Shown here one piece after another: positions 23,501-34,637 of a stretch of DNA of 64,000 bases. Numbering within the stretch: the stretch's first letter is position 1; every line of letters begins with the position of its first letter. Source of the stretch: Neospora caninum Liverpool (taxonomy: Eukaryota > Apicomplexa > Conoidasida > Eucoccidiorida > Sarcocystidae); assembly GCF_000208865.1 (NCBI RefSeq), contig NC_018393.1:3180714-3244713 (forward strand), written 5' to 3'. The notes under the pieces are model-generated. The model searched no databases, was not told the origin of the DNA, and was given only the letters and a program-made list of their open reading frames with translations. A program made the position numbers and the translations under genes.

Positions 23501-26500
23501 ATACACATTGACGGCGTGGAAGCCGAATGACGTGGCCTTCAGTTTGGAAGCAGGCAGGTGATACTACACGTAGCGAGAGGAATTGCAGGGCATGTGTATT
23601 ACGGCACCGCATGTCCTAGATGTTTAACATAAACAAGACGTATCTGCGACATCTGAGACCGAAGTGCGACGAAAGAAGCCATCATCGAGTCATTCTCAAA
23701 ATGGGCAACTGTTCAGTCGTTCTCTTGTCTCTGGTGCATCTGCGCGGGCGAAGTGTGCAACGGCAATTCGTGCTCTTTGTGACGTGAATCACGCGTCCAT
23801 CGATTTGAAGTTTCTCCTCAAAGACACCGACTTCCGCTTCAACATTACCAGGAAGCACTTTGGAGAGCTATGTGCGCCGCTGCAGGTTAGTTTGGTCGAC
23901 ACGTTGAATGACCACCCAGCTGGCTCCTTGGTCGCATCCTCCTCACAATGCCGGTTTTGCAAGAAGGTGCATTGTATAAGACAGTTGTCACCATCCTGGG
24001 AGGGTCTACCACCGAATCGGCGATCTGTTTGAGAGGCCAGCCGTCAAGCACGACATTCGAAGGCGTGTACCTGACGGCCACAGTTCCGAGGTGGGAAGCC
24101 CGCGCTGTGCGTGGGCCGGGGATTAGTTTCATTCAGAATGCGCTGGCGTTGTTTGCTGTCATGGTTCGTTGCCTTCAGGCCAAGTTGAAGACCTTCATGG
24201 AGGAGACTCTAAGCAAAGCAGGGGTAACCGGAGCGAACGTTGCCGCTGCCGATGTACTCAATTCCTTAGCTAGAACTGCCTGGATCCATTCGACAATCGC
24301 CGATGCAGTGCATTGTGACAGCAGAAGCGGTAAACCAGGGAAGATTCGCTGGGTGGAGGACGGAGGAGCTGGAGCTGTCTTGGGAGCGGTGTATTGGGCA
24401 GCTGACAAGAAATATGTGGACAACTTGGTCGACAGGAACCCTCCGTATCCGGAAGATCAGCTTCTCGTAAGTGAACAAGCGATGAAGAATGCATGACTGG
24501 GGTGATGACATGAAACACTAGCGGCTAGCTGAGCAACCAATACCGAGAAAAATAGGAGCAGTTGCAGTTGGAAACGGGAGTCGGAACTCCATGTGGTACT
24601 GTGGTGCAAGCTGTTGTGTTAGAAGGAAGCTGAGGGAGTCGTAAGACCGCGGCCTTAGCAACACGGCTCATTACGCGATCCTAATAAGGCCAGCCAGTCG
24701 AGCAATTCTCACTGAGAAAGCAATATCCATGTGGGCTGTTGTTTGCTGCGTATCTGCGTGTCTGTAGTGCGTGAGAGGTGCCCCTGTCGACAGCAATGAG
24801 CAAGGCAGATACGTAATAGATGAAGCGGTCGATATTGGACAGTGGCGTCGGCGTCGATACTGAAGCATATGACTGCTGCATCAGTTGATAGGGAAGACAG
24901 CAGCGTTGGGTTCGATGTGGTTTTCGTTCCACTGCTGTCACAGAGGATGACTGCATTGGAGACTGACATCCGGAAGATCGAGCGGGGCGAACTGGAAAGG
25001 CGATTCCTTCTTGCCCATCTCGAGTCGTATGCTTTTGAGATGCACCGAGCAGCAACGACAAAAGATAACTTAGTGCGTAATGCAGAGCAGTTGACGAAAG
25101 TAATAAAAGAGACCGAGACATCAGCGGGTGCATTGCAGGAGGCACCACTGGAGAAGGTGAAGCAGGCATACGAGACTTTCCGTTCGTACTTAATGAATTC
25201 CGAACCGAGACTTTTTGAAGCGGTTGAGGACGAAAGAGCCACAAGACTGGGTCAAGCGAAAGGAATTGATCCCAGAAAAGCAATGGATATCGTGGTTCGC
25301 CAGCTTGGCCAGGAGAGCAACTCAAAGCTACCCAATACGATATTGCTGAAGCGAGCGAAGAGAGACACCGAAGAAGCCTCTGAGTTACTCGCTGGTACGT
25401 CACCATTCTCTACACTACGCGCGTGTCGCGTGGCGTCGACGACCACGGCCTCAGTTTCCTCTAAGGCAAGCGCTCTGCTCTTATGGCGTAGGTGCCGTCG
25501 GTTCCACAACAGAAGGTTTGACAGATCATTGAGACGCTACACCTGAAATGTACGGCTGTCGATTCATGTGCTGACTTTCAGGTGGCCAAACGGATCTGGC
25601 GGTGTATCTGGCTAATCAGAGCCTGGGATACCTGTCCAATATGGACACAGCAACTGCGCGCGACACAGACAGAAGGGCAGTAACCGAGCTCCAGCTTCAG
25701 AACTATCTTCAGCTGTCCAAGGCCCAGACAAAAGAAGCCGTTGAGGATCGAGCAATCGACTATCGTTCTCGTCTGCTGACACAGGCACTCGACAACTGTA
25801 ACAGAGCTCTAGCTATCGAGTAAGATGAGTTGATGAGAAGACAAGCGCATATCACCGTAGCACCACTCCTACTGTGACGTGTCTTGTGTACGGACCTTTG
25901 TGAGGTAGCTAGTGCGTGTGGCAGCAGGCAGGGGTCCAAACCACTCATGGAACGGCGAGGTTACGTACGTCGGCGCCGCGTATTTCGCTTGAGGTACAGA
26001 ATCCTTCGCTTGAAGACATTCAGGTGTGTATGCGATTGGACGTATCCTTGGGTTTGCAGCTCAAAGAATGCCGACGCTCTATTCCAACGGAGCATCACGT
26101 ACATGACGTTGAATGACTTCAGTAGGGCAAAGGTAATGCGGACAAATATAACTCAGGGAGACCGATAGAGTGACGGAGAACTCCACGGGGAGCGAACACG
26201 AGAGGGTCCGTGATTTGCTGTGGGTGGGATGCACGTCTCGTTGAGGCTTTCAGTCCCGATCTACGATGATATTCCATGCAGCGCTGTACAGATCGTGGGG
26301 AGAACGAATTTGCATCGTTGGAAACAGAGTAGCGGGGAGGCGTCGCAGCTAGTTGGACGCAGGTGGTGTACGTTAAGATGTGGAACGGGATTCCGTACGG
26401 CCGATCCCCAATTCCGTAATGGCTTGGTGACGTGTGATACCCATAGGCGGATGTCGAAGCAGGTCTAGCGATCGTACCGGGTAGTGAGGCAGGCAGAGCG

Positions 26501-27194
26501 GTAAGGAAGGCATTAAAATAGTACCCCATGGGCACTCTGTTTTGATGGAATGCATACGAGGACACACCATTGGAGTACCGTGTTCTTGAGCGGCAGCTGA
26601 TGTACGTGTACGGTAGGTAATCCGTAGTATTCTGTTCACCTGATACGAGTTACCCACAATTTGGGATCGCGGATCATTTGCGCAAAGACCGACAACTGCT
26701 TGCCTTGAACAGCAGAAAGCCAGCAGCCTACACGTGCGCGCAAAGGAGAGAGATGCACAAAGATCGACCTCGGAAGAAGCTTAGCAAGTGCATGCGGCCG
26801 CTAGAGGTGCATTGCGTCAGCAACGTATCGTTCCTTAACGGCTTCCAGCAGAAAAGTGCCGTATCACTAGACATTCGCAGCGGCGCTGCGGCACTTTTTG
26901 TTTCGTGTTACAGTTGGAAGCGGAAATCACCCAACGGCAGCAGTCTCATACTGCCCTGTAAAGAAAGCTTCGGTGAATCTACAGCCGCGGTAACCGTCTC
27001 CTGACTCTAGGCATCAGCAGTGTTCGGGGCTATCAGGAGGGTAACCAAAGAAACTAACTCGGCCTTCGCAGTGGGACGTGGCCGCATGCTTCCAGGACTG
27101 TCCTCGTGGCGAGGCAGTGCTTGCCAACCCCGCGCATGGTGAAGAAGAGCACCATTACGTCAGAAACACAAGGAGTTTCAACATCTATGCGTGA
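20550..27194 (+). CDS. DnaK/Hsp110-like ATPase domain fused to TPR domain (DnaK-TPR)
   Basis: Hsp70-superfamily chaperone or nucleotide-exchange-type protein with a C-terminal TPR domain, presumably cytosolic (no signal peptide). A protein called DnaK-TPR is known from Toxoplasma. Exons: 20550-20728, 21337-21394, 21488-21583 (tentative, GC donor), 21785-21931, 22142-22663, 23208-23309, 23754-23885, 24179-24466, 24944-25394, 25582-25819, 26060-26132, 27072-27194. They total 803 codons exactly. Residues 1-508 follow the Hsp70 ATPase fold: VLGVELGSQMSVVATG (phosphate 1), LLDVGFSEISMAV (phosphate 2), and an Hsp110-like stretch NITRKHFGELCAPL. Residues 509-658 are the helical lid (LAHLESYAFEM). 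Residues 659-802 are TPRs (LDNCNRALAIEDSKNADALF, YMTLNDFSRAKWDVA). Odd: the beta peptide-binding domain is missing and the adenosine motif GG.TRIP is not recognisable. The start ATG has a good AAAAATGG context. Confidence 0.83.
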
Positions 27195-29823
27195 GCGTGT
27201 AGTTGATGGGAACGTGTAGTCTTCAGCTTCCGAGAGGAGTCGAGTGTCATGGATCGTCAGTAGACGTATGTGAAGTGCGTGTGACCGTCCGGTGGTGTGT
27301 TCTGTGCCTTCTAAGAAGGATCGTTACAGTTTCAAATCTCACGGCGAGAGGGATAGATGGAAAAGCACTCTCAGGCTGCTGTGATGTGGTCGCGGCAAAG
27401 ACACATGAGAAACAGAGCAGAAAATTGAACAGTTCGAACATACTGCAGCTAGCGGGATGGGAATGACTTTCTAACAAGGCCGTGCATGCTACGTAGACGT
27501 AGCTACTAGCGTCGAAATCATTCAGTCAGAGCAGTACAGTGTACTGCAGATTCGTCAGCAGTAGTTGACAGCCTCGGAAACGCAGTCTGTTGAAGACAGC
27601 AATTCGGGACGTCATGGGGCACGTAGTCACCTGTGAAAGCATGACAAACACGATACCGGCAATTCGTGTGTAGAGAGGGTGTACGAGAAACTGACGAACA
27701 GATCTCTGCTACCCGTGCACATAATCACTTGTGAAAGCGTGACGAACATGAAAAAGTTAATTCGTGTCAACAGAGGGCGTCCGAGAAATTGGCGAGCAGA
27801 CGTCTGCTAACTTTGCAAGTGGCCCCCGAGTAGACGAGTAACAGCGCATCGGGTCCGTCAGATGCACGCCATAAAACAGGGAAGGTGAATGTTTCGGTTC
27901 ATCTTGTAATACTAGACTTTTTAGGGGAGGCAACCCGTTGCTTCACTGTTACGGAGAAAACAACTTGGGGTGATTTCGTGTAGTCGGTGTGTAACATGTT
28001 TGTAAGAGGTCTGTCACTGCGAATCTCCACGTTAGAGTCCTGGTGCTTCTGGAAGCTGCGGAAACACTTAAGTATAAGGCGGTCTTCTTTCCCACCGCGC
28101 AAGCGAGCGGAGGGCGGGGATATAGGAAGTGCGGGGTTCTAGTCATTTGTGCACAATAAATGAAATTCAGGAAACAAGCCGTTCGTACGCAAAGCATACT
28201 CCTACTACGCTCGTATTTTCCTGTTGTGATCTAGTCGACACCTGCAGTTTGTATATCTCTTCGGATGGCACCCACGGGAAGCTAGAAGGACGGAATGGGG
28301 GTCACTGTTTTAAAACTTACAGTCGCCCCGCTCTCAGTAAAACGAACAGGGAATACCCTGAGCAAAGGAACGGCGGTGCAAAGTGTGGCCTGTATATTCT
28401 TTTGGAACTGACATTTGTTTTCACCCGCTTTCGGAGCGTGCGCACCGTGGCTGTTTCACGCGCGCCTCGTTTTAAAAACTGGTCGTCTCGCATGCCCCCG
28501 CGTTGCTGATTCCAGTGGTAGGCGGGAAGTTTCGCGTGAGTCCAGAGCGTCTTTTCTCAGCCTGCGGGCTCGGTACGTGCGGACGACAAGCTGATCAACT
28601 GCCGCTGTTTTATGCCAGTAATTTACGACTCTCTTAGTTTGTATCGTGAATGCAGTGCTGCAACCCCTGGTTCCTCTATCCAGATCGAACGTCCCCTGCC
28701 CGCCGAAGCGTGCACGGTCGTGCTGCTGTGCTGAGGGGGTTGTGCCGGCCACACACGCATAATGGCGATGAGCACTTTTCAGAAGTCCCTTTTCTGAAGG
28801 GGAACCCTCTCTTTTCTTGTTTAGGAAACTCTCGGGTTCCTTCTCTCTCTCACTGTCCTAGGACAGGTGAAAAGCTTCTCACTCGACCGGCAGTTGGGTC
28901 TCTACAGACCGCCCCTTAACCTGTTGTGGTGGTAGGTATATACTATCTGTAAGCAGGATATGGTTTTTCTGTGTCATTGCAACGTCCAAAGTACACCACG
29001 GGCCGTATTACGTTGCTTTTGCTTTTGGAAACTTTGGAGCAGAAACAGAGTGCCATGTACTTTGCCTCGACTCGCATCGCTTATCGACGATTGCGGATTC
29101 CCAGCTGTCCGTCGCGAGTTCCCCGGCGAGTACCAGTGAGGAAAGGCGCAGCGGTGCCTTGACAAACGTCGGCATTCTTACGAAGACGTTCAAGTTTCCC
29201 TTTCCCCCTTGAGTGTTCTTCCCTAAGACCACAAGGCGTTTTATGGAACTGAAACTTGGGAACTCGGCTCTCTCTGGCGTATGAGAGGAGGTGCTCGAGG
29301 CTGCGGAATTTGTGTTTCAGATTCATCGCATTCATCGCCGGACACATTTGAAGGCATGCTTATTATAGACGATTAGTAGCGCATCCCACATGTTTGCAGT
29401 CACCGTTCCACGGAGACTCCGCGTGCAGAGGACTGCCCTGATGTCCAAGAATGCGCGCGACACACCGTGAACGTTTCATGTTGGTTATTTCCGATTCCAA
29501 CAGTCAACCGTGTAATATATTCTCCACATAGTTGAAAAGAGGCGTCACGGGCTTAAGATTCCGTCTGTTCCGTAACATTTGTCGGGCCGGCCAGTGATGA
29601 GAGGCCGCCGATCCGCGTGGTCAAGCGGTGGTGGTCGAGCATCATTGCCTCCTGCGGCAGGTTTCACCGCAGGGACACTGCTTGTACTCCGGATGCATGC
29701 TGACCTCGAACGACTGAACGGAAGATCCCTCACCGCGCGTCCGAGGGAATCTGCAGCTGCCGGTCATGTCCAGGATTAGGCACCTGTTCTCAGACGGAGA
29801 CGAAACCAGAAGGAAAGCATAGC
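27195..29823. other. Intergenic region with a diverged duplication
   Basis: No convincing exon. It contains the tandem 98-bp duplication described separately, the 3' flank of the chaperone gene and the promoter/5' UTR of the secreted-protein gene. A GAGACG at 29797-29802 resembles the WGAGACG element known upstream of Toxoplasma genes, but a six-base match is weak evidence. Confidence 0.5.
27620..27810. repeat. Diverged 98-bp tandem duplication
   Basis: Two adjacent copies, 27620-27717 and 27718 to about 27810. Both read in the same order: CAC..A.TCAC.TGTGAAAGC, then TGAC.AACA, then AATTCGTGT, then AGAGGG.GT.CGAGAAA, then GACGAACAGA or GCGAGCAGA, then TCTGCTA. Scattered substitutions and small indels indicate an old event. 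It lies downstream of the DnaK-TPR stop codon; no function is evident. Confidence 0.75.
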
Positions 29824-32310
29824 ATGGGTGGGGAGTGTGTTGTCTCTTGGGGGCGGAGGTCGGCGATGGATAGCGGACGGCGGCTGGGAGCTTGGATCTC
29901 GGGAAAAGCTGCAGGTTTTCGGGTTTCTCTGTGCCGGTCACAATGGCATGTGGTTTTCTTGGGTCTCTTGCTGTGTCAGGCCGCAAGCTTGTGTGTGCCA
30001 AGGACACAGCAACACGTGCGGGAGAACCAGAGAGCTTCCATGTGTGTAGGGAGGAGTGCCATCAAGCATCAGCCACGGAGTGTATCTCTGCGTCCACGAT
30101 GGTCTTCCGGAGGGAGTCCTCGTCAGGGTACCGTGAATCAAACACTCCTCTCCTTCCTCCCAGAAAACGAACGCTTCGTAGAATCCCTCTTCCCGTCCTC
30201 TTTGGGACGCATTGTGGCTACGTTTCCTAGCCTCTGCTCGCCTGGTTTGTTTCTTGGCGCTTATGCGGAATTTGTACATTCTGCAAAGACACACGACGCC
30301 ACGACACCCGCCGCGGGAGGGGTGCCCGGGCGCGCGGACCGCGCCGGCGCCAAGACGCATAGGACCAAAAAGAAGAGTCATCTGCATCACAACGCGCGGC
30401 GCTCGAAGAAGGGCCAAGACGTTCACGGCTCAGAAAAAGGCGCCCAGTCGGAAAGCGAAGCGAGAGTGCTGGAGGCGGAGCGTGAACCAGAAAATGCGCG
30501 AGGCGAAGGCGCCGCCAGTTCGTCGCTTCAGGCGCCGACGATCCACTTGCATGCGGATACAGCCCCTTTCGCCGAGGGCGCACCACAGCATGGAACAAAA
30601 AATGGACGGATCGTGATTGCTCTGCACGCGCCCTCGTCTTCCGCAGCCTACCCGTGGAAGCCGGCAGATGAGGACGGGCCGGGAAGCGAGTTTTCGCAAG
30701 TCTTTCGTAGTCTACCTTTGGTGCCAGGGCAGGAGCTGCCTCTGGCGAACAGAACTCTCGAAGCAAATTTGCACGGGAGTCTCGCCCTTGAGTTACGGCC
30801 GCAGGCAGACCGAAGTCTTGGGCATCCCTTTCGCGGACTGAAATCGAATCCTCACGGAACGCGCGAAGCGCTCGAAGGCCGCGGAGTTCAGAGCACAGAA
30901 CCAGTCGACGCGACGGAAGAAAATGCAGGATCTGGACTGAAGGGCGAAGTCCTGGTCGAGGAAAAGCAAGCCGTGTTTCCCTCAGGTCGCAAGGAATTTG
31001 CGACGGAGCCTCAAAGAGAAGGTAGACTTTCTGAGCAGTCACAGGACGTGACGGAAAGCATGCAGCCGTTCGCTTTGCCCTCCCAGGGCGTCCAATTGCC
31101 TCGCAAACTGGAGTCAGCGCGATCCCCCGCAGCAGGCGATGGCGTGCGTCCTACCTCCCGCGACATTCGTGCCGGCGTTCGTAGGCCTCCAGCAAATCCT
31201 CGCTGGAGGGGGCATCAGAAGCAAGGGGATAAAGGCCAAAGCGCGGGTGGGGGCGTGCAGCCTCCAGGGGAGTCCAGCAACCCTTCCGGAAAGGCCGCTC
31301 TCGATTCGCCACTGCCTATATCGGCAGCGTCCCAAGGAACGTCGCCAAGGGGGAGACCCGGCGAGAGTGGGAATACGAGCAGAGAGGCTGACCCTTTCTC
31401 CGTGGCGTCGCATGCGAACCACGGTGGGGAGGGGCGAGAGACTTCGGCAACAGATCAGACATTTCATCCGTCGTCTCCATCTACCAGTCAGAACACAGCA
31501 GAGTTTGGATCCGCGTCTTCGTATGTGCCTTCTCCATCTGATTCACCTTCAGACGCAACCAGGTACCATCCGGAGGCACTGCAATCCATTCCCCCACTGG
31601 AGCGAACAGGCCATGGCCCAGGAATCGCAGGAAGACGTCGACGATGGCCCCGAGAGTGGGACGGAGATGGCAACCCAGGGAGTCGTCGAACCTTCAGAGG
31701 CTGGCAAAACGCGTTTCCCCGTGCGCGTCTGGGAGGCGCCTTCGCCTTCCCAGAAGACCCAGTCGCCAACGACTGGGCTCCCCACGACGATCCGAAGCGC
31801 CTCGGCGGCGCGCCTTTGTTCGACTTTTCGGAGGAAGATCTGAAGCGCATGGGTTTCGAGACGCCTATTGAGCAAACTCCGTCGCCTTCTCAAGAGATGG
31901 ACGCCAACTACAAAAGTATCCCGGCCTCGATGTTCATCTTTCCTCCGGGCGCGCGCAGGGGCGATCTGGAGGCGGCAGTACAGCGACAGGGCGATGGGGG
32001 GCGAAGGATGGTACGCAGCGCTGAAGTCCAAAGCATCAGAGGAGTTTCCGCGGACGAGCTTGCGAATGGACACAAGCCGAGCACCGAGACAGTTGCAAAA
32101 GCGTTAAAAGTAACAACTGAGGCAGGTCCGGCGGTGGACTCTTCCTACCAACGCTACAATAACATATCCAATTCTGAGAGCAGCGATCAAGATCCTCTTC
32201 TTTTTGATGACATCATGGAAGCGCCGACGCCGACTCCAAGCCTGTTTGGCCATTTCTCGCCTCTCGACGGTAATTCGTCGGTGGACAGTCGGGCTGAAAA
32301 GGGCGAATGA
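29824..32310 (+). CDS. Single-exon secreted/membrane protein, dense-granule-like
   Basis: No domain recognised. The 828-residue open frame has no introns, unlike all its neighbours, which is common among coccidian secreted proteins. A hydrophobic segment (HVVFLGLLLCQAASLCV, residues 42-58 from the first ATG) behind a basic stretch looks like a recessed signal peptide or signal anchor. The rest is hydrophilic and largely disordered: a Lys/Arg/His-rich patch at about residues 170-200, then Ser/Pro/Glu/Gly-rich sequence. Two patches look folded or conserved: PLFDFSEEDLKRMGFETPIE and DQDPLLFDDIMEAPTPTPSL near the C-terminus. A second in-frame ATG at 29866 has an equally good context and would drop 14 residues. 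Location in dense granules or the parasitophorous vacuole is inference from architecture only. Confidence 0.75.
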   Translation: MGGECVVSWGRRSAMDSGRRLGAWISGKAAGFRVSLCRSQWHVVFLGLLLCQAASLCVPRTQQHVRENQRASMCVGRSAIKHQPRSVSLRPRWSSGGSPRQGTVNQTLLSFLPENERFVESLFPSSLGRIVATFPSLCSPGLFLGAYAEFVHSAKTHDATTPAAGGVPGRADRAGAKTHRTKKKSHLHHNARRSKKGQDVHGSEKGAQSESEARVLEAEREPENARGEGAASSSLQAPTIHLHADTAPFAEGAPQHGTKNGRIVIALHAPSSSAAYPWKPADEDGPGSEFSQVFRSLPLVPGQELPLANRTLEANLHGSLALELRPQADRSLGHPFRGLKSNPHGTREALEGRGVQSTEPVDATEENAGSGLKGEVLVEEKQAVFPSGRKEFATEPQREGRLSEQSQDVTESMQPFALPSQGVQLPRKLESARSPAAGDGVRPTSRDIRAGVRRPPANPRWRGHQKQGDKGQSAGGGVQPPGESSNPSGKAALDSPLPISAASQGTSPRGRPGESGNTSREADPFSVASHANHGGEGRETSATDQTFHPSSPSTSQNTAEFGSASSYVPSPSDSPSDATRYHPEALQSIPPLERTGHGPGIAGRRRRWPREWDGDGNPGSRRTFRGWQNAFPRARLGGAFAFPEDPVANDWAPHDDPKRLGGAPLFDFSEEDLKRMGFETPIEQTPSPSQEMDANYKSIPASMFIFPPGARRGDLEAAVQRQGDGGRRMVRSAEVQSIRGVSADELANGHKPSTETVAKALKVTTEAGPAVDSSYQRYNNISNSESSDQDPLLFDDIMEAPTPTPSLFGHFSPLDGNSSVDSRAEKGE

Positions 32311-34637
32311 GAAAAACGCTCACAATCTCGGCAGCACACAGGCTGGCGGGTGTGATTCGAACGAGATGTTGAGTTTCTGTCTCGACTTTGAATGCATTTT
32401 TATGTGAGGATGGTGAAAAACGTTGATGGAGGAGCTGCGACTGAAGGTTGTGTATGGGCGGGCAACAGAAGGAAGTACGCGGGAGTTCAGTGTGCCCCTC
32501 ATAACGAGGTGAAGACCATATCTTCCAGGAGCGCGTTCGGGTCGTGGAAAGGAAGGACAAAGACACATTTCCCACTGAAACGCTGCTCCGGCCAGTCGAG
32601 AATTTGCTGTCAAACGGCCACCACCGTGGCAGTGTCGACTCGTAGGATTCGGCCATCCGCGGTAGTCTAGTTGAATTGTGCCGTTTGCATTTTCAGTCTT
32701 TTTTTTTCCGACTGCGTACTTCCCCTCGGTGCCAACTGTTTTTAATTACGAGCAACAGGAAGGAGAAAAGCGGTGTGGAGTTCGGGTGTTTCCTTCCTTT
32801 GCCAGGGATGTCAGCGGTGTCCTTTCTCGGTCGCACCAAGACGGCGACACAGGTATCGGAGGGGGCAGAAGCGCAGGAAAAACTGTTCATTCCGACTCTC
32901 TCCGTCTTTTCTTCACATTTCTTATGACCAGTTGCGGCGGTGTTTTGGAGCCTGTAACTGGTATCATTGTGGCAATGTAGCTTTTTTTCGCGTTTGTGGA
33001 CAAGTCCAGTTGTAGGCCGGCTCCATTTTCTCACTCGTTTCGAATGCGAATACTGCGTTGGAGCAAGCGTCCTGTACGATGTGCGACGCTAGGTCGTCCC
33101 TTTTTTCCTGTCGACCGGTAGAAAGGAGGAAGGCTGTTTCCCTTGTGTTTTTCTGTAGGGTGGAACTAAGCGCATCCGGGGGAGGGCCTACGTTTTTGGA
33201 CTGCCAGCTCCTCCCATCCGAAGATGCGTTTACAACGTAAAGGCGCTACCGGGAACATCCGTCGATTGCAGTGTAAAAAGCGATGCAGCGTTCTCGTGGC
33301 AGATTGTGGCGGAGATCGATTTTTAAAACTTTGTTCCTTTTTCAAAACCTTTTCGTCTCTGGCGGTGAACTCTACGGTAGTCTGTTGCGCGTACATTTCC
33401 CGCTCTGTGTAGAGCATTTGTGAGACTGACGCCTGTCGTGTACACTACCAGAAGCTGGGGCAAACAGGTGTGACCCATGGTGAAAAGGAAAGAGCTAGAC
33501 ACAGCAAGAGAGCATCCACGTGCGCCGAGATACCTCTCGTACAAGACGAACCTGACGACAGCCGAACAAGTGTCTTTGGAGCTCTGCCTACAGCTCATCC
33601 ACCCAAATATGCCCTAACACTCGGATTAACAAGTTGTGTCACGAGTATCTGTTCCCAGCTTCTCTCCATAGAAACCCATTACCTTGATGTTGTCAAGACA
33701 CCAACGATTGCAAACACGCACACGGTTACTTTTTAACGATTGAGCAACCCCACATGTGGCTTCAAGCACTGGCGCTGTATGCTCTCTCAACAGCGCAACA
33801 AGGCCTCACATCCTCAGAAGCGACGAAACAAGAGACCACACAAACACCGTTCTGGGATGCTGTGACCCCCTGTGGAGAAAATGGCTGGAAAACCACTCGA
33901 AACAACGGGGAACTTACGCGCCCCGTTTCTCTGGCACTCCGTTCAATACGACGGTACGTCGGGCATGTAGGCGCCGGATTTTTGGGGCCGGAGATAAAAC
34001 TGTCCGCTTCAACTTTTGGAAAAGAGAACGGACAAGAAACAGGAGACAAGGCATAGCCGAGCATGCTCTCCTGTGGCAAACTTCCAAATCGATTACTTTG
34101 TAGTCTTAGAAGACCCGCCGAATGTCCCTGTAGTCAGCTGCGAGCGCCAGCTGCTCGTGCTTCTCGCCTACAGTCAAGACGTGGTGGGGCTTGAATCAGC
34201 AGACATCCGGGAATCTGAAAAAAAGACAATTCATCCACACAAGAAAACTATGACCAGAAACAGTGGGGGCCAGCAACGGTCATCAGAAACATCACAAATA
34301 AACGATACCTTTCGTGCACGCGAGTCGTCCGGTGGAAGGCAACGACGCTGTATGTACAGCTGCTCATAAGACAGGTCCCGGCGAAGGGAAGAGGCCAAGA
34401 GTGTCACGCGGCGGCCGAGTCCGAATTTACTCCCCGATTCAAGATTCATCCAAGGACGAGGCTGTCAGAAGCGGTTTCTCTCGAAATGGTTCGCGTCGCG
34501 GTGCTTCTTCAGAACCCCTCTTTCTCTTTCCTCTGCTTCCTTCCTTGACACTGTCATCGAAATCTGGCGACCTTTGTGCGCGCAATCCCCCCCCCCCTTC
34601 GCCAACATCCAAGTTTCCTGCTTTTCTTCTGGAATTC
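32311..34637. other. Intergenic, convergent 3' ends
   Basis: Lies between two convergent genes and should hold both 3' UTRs. Only short frames without coding character, several T-rich tracts and a C10 run near 34588. No repeat family recognised. Confidence 0.5.

Noticed and set aside
30227..31042. 271-codon minus-strand frame
   Set aside because: Antisense shadow of the single-exon secreted-protein gene; frame openness follows from its GC-rich, low-stop codon usage.
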